This document shows positions 1 to 8,289 of a stretch of DNA of 64,000 bases, piece after piece. A model generated the notes under the pieces. The model made no database searches, was not told where the DNA came from, and saw only the letters and a list, made by a program, of their open reading frames with translations. Source of the stretch: an uncultured Prevotellaceae bacterium (GTDB lineage: Bacteria; Bacteroidota; Bacteroidia; Bacteroidales; Bacteroidaceae). The position numbers were made by a program, and so were the translations under genes. Positions within the stretch are counted from its first letter, which is position 1; every line of letters starts with the position of its first letter. The stretch lies in NCBI GenBank assembly GCA_900316985.1, contig ONFE01000015.1, forward strand, positions 62,001 through 126,000, written 5' to 3'.

Positions 1-1
1 G

Positions 2-799
2 AACAAGATTCAGGGCCCCGCCCGCTCGCTCACCCGTCTGGTTCCGCAGTTCGTGAGTGTGTTCACGGCTGCCGAGCGACTGATGGAACTCGAAGAGAAC
101 CCATTGGAAGAACAGGGTGACCCGCTGCTGATGGAGTCGCCTTGCGGCATTCGTTTCAACGAAGTCTCTTTTGCCTATGAAAAGGAAGAAGGGCGGGTCA
201 TCAATCACCTTTCGTTCGATTTCAAACCGGGCTCTTGTACGGCTATCCTCGGTGAGACCGGTGCTGGTAAGACCACGCTGGTGCGTATGATTCTGGCGCT
301 TATCCGTCCGCAGAAAGGTGAGGTGGAGATCTATAATGAAAAGAAAGGTGCCGTACTCTCACCCCGCCATCGATGCAATCTGGTGTATGTACCGCAAGGT
401 AATACACTCCTGAGCGGGACTATCCGTGAGAACTTGAGACTTGGGCGGGTGACGGCAACTGAAGAGGAAATGAATGATGCCCTTCAGCTTGCTTGTGCCG
501 AATTCGTGAAGGATTTGCCGGCAGGACTCGACAGCCTCTGTTCAGAGTCGGGTGGGGGACTATCCGAAGGACAGGCTCAGCGTATCGCCATTGCCCGTGC
601 GCTGCTGCGTGAAGGCAGTGTGATGCTCTTCGATGAGGCCACCAGCGCCCTTGATCCTGAGACAGAACGAAGACTTCTGCAGAACATTCTTGCAAACCAC
701 GACAAGACCATTATTTTCATTACTCATCGTCCTGCCGTGGTTGACTATTGTGACCAAGTGCTGCATATAGAAAAGACCCTCTCACCACCCGCTCAATAG
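2..799 (+). CDS. ABC exporter, ATP-binding C-terminal part (5' truncated)
   Basis: The reading frame is open from base 2, so the gene begins before the window; a GTG at 53 is not a start. The visible protein has the helix linking the membrane domain to the nucleotide-binding domain (RSLTRLVPQFVSVFTAAERL), then a full ATPase: Walker A GETGAGKTT, signature LSEGQAQR, Walker B VMLFDEATSALD and H-loop FITHRP. This is the layout of half-size type I ABC exporters that pump lipids, peptides or drugs out of the cytoplasm; the substrate cannot be told. The last codons (TLSPPAQ and the TAG stop) lie inside a GC-rich palindromic repeat at 778-818, so the repeat has supplied the natural C-terminus. Confidence 0.9.
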   Translation, partial: NKIQGPARSLTRLVPQFVSVFTAAERLMELEENPLEEQGDPLLMESPCGIRFNEVSFAYEKEEGRVINHLSFDFKPGSCTAILGETGAGKTTLVRMILALIRPQKGEVEIYNEKKGAVLSPRHRCNLVYVPQGNTLLSGTIRENLRLGRVTATEEEMNDALQLACAEFVKDLPAGLDSLCSESGGGLSEGQAQRIAIARALLREGSVMLFDEATSALDPETERRLLQNILANHDKTIIFITHRPAVVDYCDQVLHIEKTLSPPAQ

Positions 800-818
800 G
801 GAGGGGCAGGGGGAGGAT
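778..818. repeat. GC-rich palindromic repeat overlapping the ABC gene stop
   Basis: A run rich in CCC and GGG (core CTCAATAGGGAGGGG, then CAGGGGGAGG) resembles segments at 14252-14283, 22891-22927, 54304-54341, 57690-57722 and the ends of 45653-45787. It covers the last codons of the ABC gene. It looks like a REP/BIME-type dispersed repeat. Confidence 0.6.
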
Positions 819-822
819 CCTT

Positions 823-2082
823 TTACTTCAAGATCTTCCTCTTATTCTTGATATAGATACCAGGTTTCTGCATCTCGGTGATACGGCGGCCGCTGAGGTC
901 GTAGATGGGGGTGTTGGGTGATAGGTGTTGGATGTTTGTAGTTTGTGTGATGCCTGTATCATTGCCTGGGAAATCTTTCAGGATGTAGAGCGCACTCATG
1001 GACCGGCCTGTTTCGTTGTCGAAAAGTCCGGCATTATACCAGTTGTCCGTTACACGCTGAGTATTCCAATCGAGGCCATATTCATTGGCCTCAGGGAACC
1101 ACCAATAGAGTCCGTCCACACTACTGTGGTTGTTGAGCATGGCAATCAAGTCCTGCGTAAACTGCTTCTGTCCGGCATCAGTGGCTGGCCAATTAGGAAA
1201 TGTACTGATTTTATAGGTAGCATTGTCGGGATACCATTTGTGATAGTAACCCGTTTCCACAATCTGTATTTTCTTGTCGGTGTAAGTTGATTCAAGTGTC
1301 TTGATGGTATTCTCTAATGTGGCGAGCGTTCCATGATAGTGTGGATAGTAGGACAGACCGATGACGTCGTAGTCGTTGGTGTACGATTTCAATGTGTTGT
1401 AGAAATTGGTTACGTTCTGGCTCTTGCTCAGTTCCGTCTGGATTACAATCTTTGCCTGTGGACAAACTTCGCGGCAGGCTTGGATGCCAGCATTGAGGTA
1501 TTTGGCAAAATTGGCAAAGGTTCCTGCGCCGAAATTCCCACCATCGGGATAGCAATGGCCAGTAGGCCATAGCATGCCATAGGTGATTTCATTACCGGGC
1601 TGTATGAAGTCGGGTGTGGCTCCTGCGGCAATGAGTTGGTTGAGGCAGTCTTTGGTATAGTCGTAGAGCGTTTGTGCCAACCCGTCGGCAGTGGTTGCTG
1701 TCCATGCGCTGGGTGTGGAGTGTTTGCCAGGGTCTGTCCAGGTGTCACTGTAATGGAAGTCGAGCATGAAGGCGAAACCTGCAGCCTTGATGCGCTTGCC
1801 GAGTTTGATAACGTAGTCGAGGTCTTGGCAGACACCTTCACCTTGATGGGTGGCTGATGCTTTGGATGGGTCCACAAAGAGGCGAACGCGCATGGCGTTC
1901 CATCCGTTCTGCTTGAAAAAAGTGAGCATATCGGGGATGACGGTGCCATTTGATTCCATAAACTTCGCTCCATGTTCCTCATATTTGGTCAGCAGGGAAA
2001 TGTCGCCCCCCACATATTTCTGTGCATTCCCTTCTATGGCTGCAAAGGCAAGGATGCTGAGAAATAGAGTTCTAATTTTCAT
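823..2082 (-). CDS. GH53 endo-beta-1,4-galactanase with C-terminal sorting-like tail
   Basis: Secreted family GH53 enzyme (419 aa) that would cut beta-1,4-galactan side chains of pectin. A signal peptide ends near residue 20. The fold carries the GH53 landmarks GWNAMRVRLF, GEGVCQDLDY, MLDFHYSDTWTDP, the acid/base glutamate in GNEITYGMLWP (E165) and the nucleophile in IVETGYY (E276). The last 30 residues (YDLSGRR ... GIYIKNKRK) match the tail of the amylase at 3383 and the GH43 at 28679 and resemble a type A sorting domain of the type IX system. It lies 19 bp downstream of a second GH53 gene, probably a tandem duplicate in one transcript. Unlike its neighbour it has no lipobox, so the pair may act in different places. 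Confidence 0.93.
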   Translation of the reverse strand: MKIRTLFLSILAFAAIEGNAQKYVGGDISLLTKYEEHGAKFMESNGTVIPDMLTFFKQNGWNAMRVRLFVDPSKASATHQGEGVCQDLDYVIKLGKRIKAAGFAFMLDFHYSDTWTDPGKHSTPSAWTATTADGLAQTLYDYTKDCLNQLIAAGATPDFIQPGNEITYGMLWPTGHCYPDGGNFGAGTFANFAKYLNAGIQACREVCPQAKIVIQTELSKSQNVTNFYNTLKSYTNDYDVIGLSYYPHYHGTLATLENTIKTLESTYTDKKIQIVETGYYHKWYPDNATYKISTFPNWPATDAGQKQFTQDLIAMLNNHSSVDGLYWWFPEANEYGLDWNTQRVTDNWYNAGLFDNETGRSMSALYILKDFPGNDTGITQTTNIQHLSPNTPIYDLSGRRITEMQKPGIYIKNKRKILK

Positions 2083-2101
2083 AAGTAGTTCTTGTTTATT
2101 A

Positions 2102-3238
2102 TTAGTTCGTTAGTGTGCAAAGGTATGGATAATAATTGAAAAGACATAGTTCCAGCAAAGCTGGCAGGGCACGACCGGTGCGGTTGTTGAAGAGTCCACG
2201 GTTGAGCCATCCTTTGGTGACGGTGTTTTTATAACCGTTTTCTTCGGGAAACCACCAGAACAGACCTGTTACATTTTTATGATGGTTCAGTTCGGCTACG
2301 AGTTCGGCCGTGAACTGCCGTTGTCCTTCGATACTAATGGGGTAGTATTCGCTATATTGTGATGGTTTGGCCCAGCGGTCATTATCATGGCTGTAATAGA
2401 AGGCGGTCTCCACAATCATCACCGGCTTTTGCGGAAACTCGCGTTCCAGCATATTGAGCGTTTTGGATAGGATGGGCAGTCGCTCGTGCCACATGGGGTA
2501 GTAAGAAAGTCCTATGATGTCGTAATCAACTCCGTATGCTGCCAGCTTCTCGTAGTAGGAACGGGTGGCAGCCAAGTCCTGCGCATGCTCCGTATGGATG
2601 ATAATCTTTGCCTGGGGACAAACTTCGCGACAAGCCTTTACGCCACTATTGAGTAGTTGGCAGAAATAAGACCAGCGTTCAGGTTTCATAGGATCCACCT
2701 TGCCTTTCGGCCAAAGCATCCCGAAGGTAATCTCGTTGCCAACCTGAATGAGTTCGGGGGAACATCCGGCCTTGACCATTTCCTCCAGGCAACGACGAGT
2801 GTATTGATATAGAGTATCGGGCAGGGCTACACTGTCCACTTGTAGCCAATCGTTTGGTATAAACTGCTTGCCTGGATCTGCCCAGGTGTCAGAATAGTGA
2901 AAGTCGAGCATCAGCTGATGACCGGCTCGCTTAATGTCCTTGGAAAGTGCAATCACGTAGTCGAGGTCTTGGCATACTCCTTCGCCTTTGTGTGATGAAG
3001 GCGCCTTTTCCGGGTCAACAAAAAGCCGTACACGCATGGCATTCCACCCTTGTTGGCGAAAGAAACGGAGTGGACGCTTGATAAGCCGCCCGGACTGTGT
3101 TCTGAACTCTGTACCTTTTTCCAAATACGAGGGTAGTAGCGAGATATCACCACCGAGTAGTTTCTCTTGTGCAGAAACAGGAATGCAGCCCGAAAGCCAC
3201 ATTCCTGCGAATATAATGAGAAAACTAATAAACTTCAT
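2102..3238 (-). CDS. GH53 endo-beta-1,4-galactanase, putative lipoprotein
   Basis: Second GH53 paralogue (378 aa). The N-terminus has a lipobox LSGC (Cys18), so it is probably lipid-anchored, though VSAQ just after could be a signal peptidase I site. Catalytic glutamates are in VGNEITFGMLWP (E169) and MIVETAFYY (E277); MLDFHYSDTWADPGK is also conserved. It lacks the C-terminal tail of the neighbouring GH53 and ends soon after the catalytic barrel. The gene follows the amylase at 3383 on the same strand after a 144 bp gap that holds two 74-bp repeats, so it may be read from the amylase promoter or on its own; no clear -7 box was seen in the gap. Confidence 0.92.
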   Translation of the reverse strand: MKFISFLIIFAGMWLSGCIPVSAQEKLLGGDISLLPSYLEKGTEFRTQSGRLIKRPLRFFRQQGWNAMRVRLFVDPEKAPSSHKGEGVCQDLDYVIALSKDIKRAGHQLMLDFHYSDTWADPGKQFIPNDWLQVDSVALPDTLYQYTRRCLEEMVKAGCSPELIQVGNEITFGMLWPKGKVDPMKPERWSYFCQLLNSGVKACREVCPQAKIIIHTEHAQDLAATRSYYEKLAAYGVDYDIIGLSYYPMWHERLPILSKTLNMLEREFPQKPVMIVETAFYYSHDNDRWAKPSQYSEYYPISIEGQRQFTAELVAELNHHKNVTGLFWWFPEENGYKNTVTKGWLNRGLFNNRTGRALPALLELCLFNYYPYLCTLTN

Positions 3239-3252
3239 TTCTTGATGTACTT

Positions 3253-3400
3253 GACATTTGTCGAATTCGTTTCCGCTCGATAAAGCACAAGCAAGCTTTG
3301 CTCTATTCTCACTTTTTCACGAATTTGGCATTCGTCGAATTCGTTTTCGCTCGATAAAGCACAAGTAAGCTTTGCTTTATTCTCACTTTATCACGAATTT
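3253..3400. repeat. Two tandem 74-bp repeats between amylase and galactanase
   Basis: Units 3253-3326 and 3327-3400 differ at only a few positions. Each has GTCGAATTCG, then CTCGATAAAGCACAAG, AAGCTTTGCT and CACGAATT. ATAAAGC and GCTTTAT arms within a unit can pair as a small stem. The second unit runs over the stop codon of the amylase gene (stop at 3383-3385) and encodes its last residues. Confidence 0.85.
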
Positions 3401-5380
3401 CCTGCCATTGTGGATATAGATGCCTGGTCGGTTAGGCTCCACCTGCTGACCGTTTAGGTTGTAGTAGCGGTTGTTGGGTAGTGGATTTTGAGATTCTATT
3501 ATTTGTTCAATGTCCGTTGTGGAAGTGACATCGTTGACTTTATTCTTACCACCTTCTGTATCAGTAGATATCTCAAAGTATGTTGTCTCGTTGATGTCAT
3601 TGATGTCAATAGTCTGTGGACTGCCAGTACCCGTACTGAAGACGAAGTTGACGCAGTCACTAGCACTGTTGATGGTGTAGGTCTTTGCATACCACTGCTT
3701 ACCATTGATTGTGGTGGTACTGGACACTTTGTCGCCAGGCCAATTGGAATTGGTTGGAGCATGAGTGCCGTCGCCTCCCCATGTCCAGAAGTTGACGTTG
3801 CTCCATCCTACCTTATCAGTGTTGACATAAATGGTGATGTCGTAAGGTTGGAAAGTATTAATTGTGTATTCGCGCGTTATAATGCTAGAAACAGTGCTGC
3901 CAATAAGGAGACCAACCTTAAGTGTGCAGGCACCGGTAATGTCAATGGAGGTACCAGAGGCCACTTTCGTGCTAGAAGCAGTAGGTTCGCTGCCATCTAG
4001 GGTATAGACGAGCTGAGCATTAGCATCAGCTGAGATAGCAGAGAGTTTTACGCTAAGAGGAAGATTATACTCTCCAGATGCTTTGTCCACCCAAGCTGTT
4101 TCGGCGTTCTTGTGCAAGAAATAGCGGTAGTGATAGCCAGAAAGAATCTCGATGTAGTTGTCGTTAGGCTTATAATCTTGGACGTTGTTACCAACGGCTA
4201 CGAGGAGTTTACTGTTGACAAGGTTGGCATAATAGCCTTTGCTTCTTGCCATGTTTGAATAGGTGCTAGTATTTGTGATGCCAGCAGCTTTCCGAGCGGC
4301 TATCATTGCAGCAATCTCAGGTTTGTAGGCCTGCCAATGCTTCAAGAAAACACAAGGTGTGCCTGGCATACCGAGGAGGAAGGCATTGGCAGCGAGAGTA
4401 TCACGTGTGATAGGGTCTTGTGCAGCATTGGCACGTCGCTCGGTGTCGTGATTCTCTACAAAGGTAACGGAATAGCGGCGGTAATTAGTGTCAGACATAA
4501 CACTGGTTCCACCAAGTTTTGTCCAGTCGTTATTATTGATGGCATCGCGAACAGTATACCGGAAGGGGAAGTCAAAGGCTGCACTCTGAATGGTGTTGTC
4601 TACTTTGGTGCCGTTGATCCATGTCTTCACGGCAGAGGCATTGCCGTCCCAGTATTCACCTACAGAAAACTGCGGTGCTGCAGCCTGATTATATTCACCA
4701 AAATAGGAGGCGGAGAAACCTTTAGCGACATCGTAACGGAATCCGGTATAACCTAGATAGTTAAGTAGGTATATTAGGTATGCTTTTACGTTGTTGCGCA
4801 CGTTCTCACTTTTGTGGTCGAGATCGCGCAATCCGGGAAAATCTTCGCCTGTATCATTATTGCTGCTCAATTGGTAGCCATTATCCTTGGCCCAGTTCTT
4901 AGTAGCACCGCCATCATCATTAGCAACGATGTCTGTAGAATTCATCTGATAGGTCTTACCGTCATAAGGGTTGGTCTCTGTAGGGAAATCCACCCAATTG
5001 GAGACATTTCCGCGGTGGTTTACCACAATGTCTGCAATTGTCAGCAAGCCCTTATCCTTGAAAGTGTTTATCATCGATTTTAGCTCTGCTTCATTGCCGA
5101 AAGAGGAATTCTGGTTGTAGAAGTAGAGTGGGTTGTAACCCATGGAAGGATTGCTGGCTGCTTTTGCACTCTGCGGAACCCAGATGAGCGAGAAGGCTGA
5201 AGAAAGTTCGTTGGCTTGTGCCTCAAGCGTGCTCCAACGAGTGTCGGTGAAGGAATCCCAATAGAATCCTTGAAGCATAACGCCACCATAGTTGGCAGGC
5301 CATCCTTCGGCAGCCATGGTTTCCTGTGAAGTGCTCATGCAAAGGAGCAAAGCAAGTAGGAGTATCAGTATTTTCTTCAT
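3383..5380 (-). CDS. Secreted GH13 alpha-amylase with starch-binding module
   Basis: Extracellular alpha-amylase (665 aa) that cuts internal alpha-1,4 bonds of starch, taking the place of SusG in this locus. A signal peptide ends near residue 24 (TMAA); LLLC is not a good lipobox. The GH13 domain shows DIVVNHR (117-123), nucleophile GFRYDVAKGF (D217), acid/base VGEYWD (E242) and VENHDTE (D312). After it come a small beta domain (TLDGSEP, about 455-505), a module resembling CBM26 (about 510-600; WSNVNFWTWGGDGTH) and a C-terminal tail (YYNLNGQQ ... GIYIHNGRKF) like type IX sorting domains. Upstream there is a -7 box (5410-5417) and a LacI-type operator (5473-5486), so it belongs to the starch regulon though transcribed apart from susCDEF. 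Confidence 0.93.
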   Translation of the reverse strand: MKKILILLLALLLCMSTSQETMAAEGWPANYGGVMLQGFYWDSFTDTRWSTLEAQANELSSAFSLIWVPQSAKAASNPSMGYNPLYFYNQNSSFGNEAELKSMINTFKDKGLLTIADIVVNHRGNVSNWVDFPTETNPYDGKTYQMNSTDIVANDDGGATKNWAKDNGYQLSSNNDTGEDFPGLRDLDHKSENVRNNVKAYLIYLLNYLGYTGFRYDVAKGFSASYFGEYNQAAAPQFSVGEYWDGNASAVKTWINGTKVDNTIQSAAFDFPFRYTVRDAINNNDWTKLGGTSVMSDTNYRRYSVTFVENHDTERRANAAQDPITRDTLAANAFLLGMPGTPCVFLKHWQAYKPEIAAMIAARKAAGITNTSTYSNMARSKGYYANLVNSKLLVAVGNNVQDYKPNDNYIEILSGYHYRYFLHKNAETAWVDKASGEYNLPLSVKLSAISADANAQLVYTLDGSEPTASSTKVASGTSIDITGACTLKVGLLIGSTVSSIITREYTINTFQPYDITIYVNTDKVGWSNVNFWTWGGDGTHAPTNSNWPGDKVSSTTTINGKQWYAKTYTINSASDCVNFVFSTGTGSPQTIDINDINETTYFEISTDTEGGKNKVNDVTSTTDIEQIIESQNPLPNNRYYNLNGQQVEPNRPGIYIHNGRKFVIK

Positions 5381-5409
5381 TGCTGTAAAAGTTTATGGGA
5401 TTTTCTGTG

Positions 5410-5417
5410 CAAATATA
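5410..5417 (-). promoter_or_regulatory. -7 box of the amylase promoter
   Basis: TATATTTG on the minus strand fits the Bacteroidota -7 consensus TAnnTTTG, 30 bp before the start codon. No TTTG -33 box lies 19-21 bp upstream, as expected for an activator-dependent promoter. Confidence 0.65.
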
Positions 5418-5472
5418 TTAAATATTTGTTTTCATTGTTTCCTAACCTGCTTACTTTTCGTTACTTGGTGTG

Positions 5473-5486
5473 TGCAAACGATTGCA
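5473..5486. promoter_or_regulatory. LacI-family operator upstream of amylase
   Basis: TGCAAACGATTGCA is a near-palindrome with the central CG typical of LacI-family sites. It is the exact reverse complement of the site at 18805-18818. Its centre (5479.5) is 62.5 bp from the first T of the amylase -7 box, the same distance as at three other promoters here. The likely binder is the regulator encoded at 13223. Confidence 0.8.
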
Positions 5487-5493
5487 TCCGTTG

Positions 5494-5530
5494 CATAAAA
5501 ACAGGCGGGCACCCTAAGGATGTCCGCCTG
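5494..5530 (-). terminator. Intrinsic terminator after the susCDEF operon
   Basis: Read on the minus strand, CAGGCGGACA pairs with TGCCCGCCTG around a short loop and a T run follows. It lies 20 bp beyond the susF stop and separates the operon from the amylase operator. Confidence 0.75.
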
Positions 5531-5550
5531 AGTGATATAGTATTAAAAGG

Positions 5551-6993
5551 TTAATTCGCAGGAGTAATGACAGCATACGACTTGGTGTCGCAAAGCGGGA
5601 AGAACTTGATGTGTACCTTACCCGAGAGGCTGACAGGAATATTATCGTTAGAGCCGTTGATAATATTGTCTAACGATCCGCCCCAGTTGCCGTCCTCGTT
5701 GTCCCAAGTGCCATTACCCTTGAACTTGATGACACCGGCTTCGGTGAAGGTGGCATCGCACTCCCAACAACGTTCGGCCTTATTGAAGGTCATCTCAACA
5801 CCCTTGTCCCAGTCGTTGTTGACAGCGCTGCCTACCACGAAGACACTGTGGATAGGAGTCAGTTTGAAGGTCATGCTGGCAAGATTGACGTCGGCACGAT
5901 AGAACCCAGGTTCGGGCATGACATTGCCAGAGCCACCGTCGTCTATCAGCGTACCGGTCAAACCGTCGGCATTGAGTGAGCCCGTACCATAGTTGCCATT
6001 GTCCCAATTGTCGGCAGCACCGCGGAACTTAAAGGCACCCTTGCCTCCAGTCCAACTGTCTTCCTGTGCATAGAAGAAACCAGTATATGTTCCTTCACCG
6101 TCAGCACAGTAGAGAGGCTGCTGGTAGTCACCACCCCAATTGTTGTTGCAACCAGCCTCATAGATGTATGGGGCAAAGGCAATTTCCTCGTAAGCCCAAG
6201 TCTGGTCGAGCATGTTGAAAATCAGACGAATATACTTCGTGTTGGCTTTGATACCTTCAATCTTGAAGTTGCCGCCAACATTGTTGTAGTTGAACTTGCC
6301 TTCTTCATCGCCTGCGGCCAGACAGCCACTCCAGTCACCACCCAAACCATTGTCGGGAGTTGCCTTGAACTCGATAGAAGTGGGATTACCCAGATCTTCC
6401 ATCTTGAGCGTGCAAGTGAAGGTGGGGTTGGCATAAGGATCGTCACCTCCATTGGAGAGCATGAAGTCGGTATTGTTGTTGTCCCATCCGTTCATAGTAC
6501 CCGTGAGATAGTATGCAGCAGCAATCACGGGAGCCTTGGGCACCACATTGAAAGTAACCTTGCCTGCATCGATTTTAACGGCTGCGCCGTTTTGAATGGC
6601 ATAGAGATAGACATTACCAACCACCGAACGAGACTCGGGGCGCAGGCCATAGAGAGAAGCGACGTATTGTGAGAGGGCATTACCCGATACCTTACCATCG
6701 ACAGTGGCTGGAAGCACAGTGCCATCTTCAAATACAACCTCGGCCTTTGCAAGCTCTACTCCTTCAGGAAGAGCTGTGGCTGGAACGGTAAATGCCTGCA
6801 CATCCAGTTCGTCGCTCACTTCAATGGCGTTGAGATCGATAAGAGCAATCTGACCGGCAGTGAATCCAGGCACAACCACGGCATCCTCGGCCTCTGCTGT
6901 CTTCAGACCTGCGAATTCGTTATCTTCAGGACCGCAAGCGGTCATGAACAAACCCGCAAATGCGAGCATCAAATATAATGATAACTTTTTCAT
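5551..6993 (-). CDS. susF: SusF-like starch-binding surface lipoprotein
   Basis: Outer-surface lipoprotein (480 aa) that would bind starch without cutting it. The lipobox is FMTAC followed by the acidic GPEDNE, as in Bacteroidota surface lipoproteins. The N-terminal third (to about 160) is an Ig-like SusE/SusF domain; three beta-sandwich modules follow, each opening with a motif such as YYLTGTMNGWDNN, IYEAGCNNNWGG or VFVVGSAVNNDWDKG. Length and place at the end of susC-susD-susE-susF match B. thetaiotaomicron SusF (about 485 aa). A terminator follows directly. Gene-level identity rests on module pattern and synteny; sugar contacts are not resolved. Confidence 0.88.
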   Translation of the reverse strand: MKKLSLYLMLAFAGLFMTACGPEDNEFAGLKTAEAEDAVVVPGFTAGQIALIDLNAIEVSDELDVQAFTVPATALPEGVELAKAEVVFEDGTVLPATVDGKVSGNALSQYVASLYGLRPESRSVVGNVYLYAIQNGAAVKIDAGKVTFNVVPKAPVIAAAYYLTGTMNGWDNNNTDFMLSNGGDDPYANPTFTCTLKMEDLGNPTSIEFKATPDNGLGGDWSGCLAAGDEEGKFNYNNVGGNFKIEGIKANTKYIRLIFNMLDQTWAYEEIAFAPYIYEAGCNNNWGGDYQQPLYCADGEGTYTGFFYAQEDSWTGGKGAFKFRGAADNWDNGNYGTGSLNADGLTGTLIDDGGSGNVMPEPGFYRADVNLASMTFKLTPIHSVFVVGSAVNNDWDKGVEMTFNKAERCWECDATFTEAGVIKFKGNGTWDNEDGNWGGSLDNIINGSNDNIPVSLSGKVHIKFFPLCDTKSYAVITPAN

Positions 6994-7026
6994 TGTTCTG
7001 TTCTTTTATCGCGTTAATGAATCTAA

Positions 7027-8214
7027 TTATTCTACTGGTGTGATCAGCATTTTGCCAGTGATATCGTTGATATAGAAACGATAAGTACCCTTGTTTACGG
7101 CAATGTTCTTTGCTCCACCAACTCCAACTTTACCGAAGTCGTCGGCAGTTACAGTCCATTCTCCGTCTTCAGAGCCATAGCCCCAGTTTACGTCCCAACT
7201 ATAGTTAGCACGGAACTTCAATTGGGTGTCTTCACCGATAGTGGTCTCAACATACCAGTTGTGAGGAGTTACCTGAGTCATCGCTACGCCGCCGTCACCA
7301 GGCCAACCGTTGAAACCACCAACGACGAACATAGCCTCATATTCAACAGGATTCTGTTCTTCAAGTTTTGTCCACGAGTAACTCATGTGGTGCTTGTCGA
7401 ACGTGAAGGTGTAGTATTCAGCCGTCGGAGCTTTAATGGCACCGGCATCTGCCTGGATAATGGCTCCGGTTTCATCCTGTGTACCATCCTTGTCTTTTTC
7501 AACACAATATGCATTTGCCCAAATTCCCAGATCTTCTTGTGCCCAAATCTTCAGGTTGGCTGGATTATCTCCGTCAACGAACTTAGAAGTGTAGGTATAT
7601 ACATCACCACCTTCTGGATATAGGAGAGCAGTTAGTGCACCCTCAGCAGACCAACCAGGCAGAGCGCCAACCATATAGAACAACAACGCAGGAACAGGAG
7701 GCAGCACGTATGAGGTGGTGGCTGACAGTACCACTTCATTAGAATAGATAGAAGTAGTCTCTTCCATACCGGGCAAGAAAGCGCGAACACGTGCCTTAAC
7801 TTTGGCTGTGAGAGGGAATTCTGTTTCCTCACGACCTAGTTCTACCAAGCCTGAAGTCACTGCACTGGCGATTTCACTGGTGGGAAGAGTGATTCCCAAT
7901 GGGTTCTCATTACTTGTTTCTGTGGGCTGCCATGAAGACCATGTGTTACCGTCTTCAGACGCAGCGAACTCCATCATGTATGTAATAGGAGCTGTATATC
8001 CATAGTTTGGCTGATCAACCTTGAATGTCAATGACGAGGAGTTGTCCAAATCGATGGTGTTTGCCACGATGCCCGGGGCATAAAGCATGAAGCTGCCATT
8101 AGCCGGAACTTGCAACACCGGATTGTCATCTCGGTCGGTGGAGCAAGCCGTGAAGGCTACTAATGCCATGAGCATGGATGCTAATATATTAATTCTTTTC
8201 ATTTTCATTTTCAT
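7027..8214 (-). CDS. susE: SusE-like starch-binding surface lipoprotein
   Basis: Surface lipoprotein (395 aa from the chosen start) with lipobox AFTAC and acidic residues after it (STDRDD). Ig-like domains lie at about 25-180 and two SusE/SusF-type binding modules follow (YMVGALPGWSAEGALTALL, MFVVGGFNGWPGDGGVAM). It would hold starch at the cell surface next to SusC/SusD. The reading frame is open upstream to 8277, but that stretch has no signal peptide, so translation should begin in the triple ATGAAA repeat: 8214, 8208 or 8202. I chose the first. It follows susD by 75 bp and precedes susF by 33 bp. Confidence 0.87.
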   Translation of the reverse strand: MKMKMKRINILASMLMALVAFTACSTDRDDNPVLQVPANGSFMLYAPGIVANTIDLDNSSSLTFKVDQPNYGYTAPITYMMEFAASEDGNTWSSWQPTETSNENPLGITLPTSEIASAVTSGLVELGREETEFPLTAKVKARVRAFLPGMEETTSIYSNEVVLSATTSYVLPPVPALLFYMVGALPGWSAEGALTALLYPEGGDVYTYTSKFVDGDNPANLKIWAQEDLGIWANAYCVEKDKDGTQDETGAIIQADAGAIKAPTAEYYTFTFDKHHMSYSWTKLEEQNPVEYEAMFVVGGFNGWPGDGGVAMTQVTPHNWYVETTIGEDTQLKFRANYSWDVNWGYGSEDGEWTVTADDFGKVGVGGAKNIAVNKGTYRFYINDITGKMLITPVE

Positions 8215-8289
8215 TTTAAAAATGTTGTTTCCTTTTTTCTTGGATGTCGCCGGGCGACGACCGTCACCTGGTTCCATCTGTAAGTAGGT

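Noticed and set aside
8215..8277. Upstream start for susE
   Set aside because: The extension is polar, precedes the signal peptide and lies in the gap after susD.
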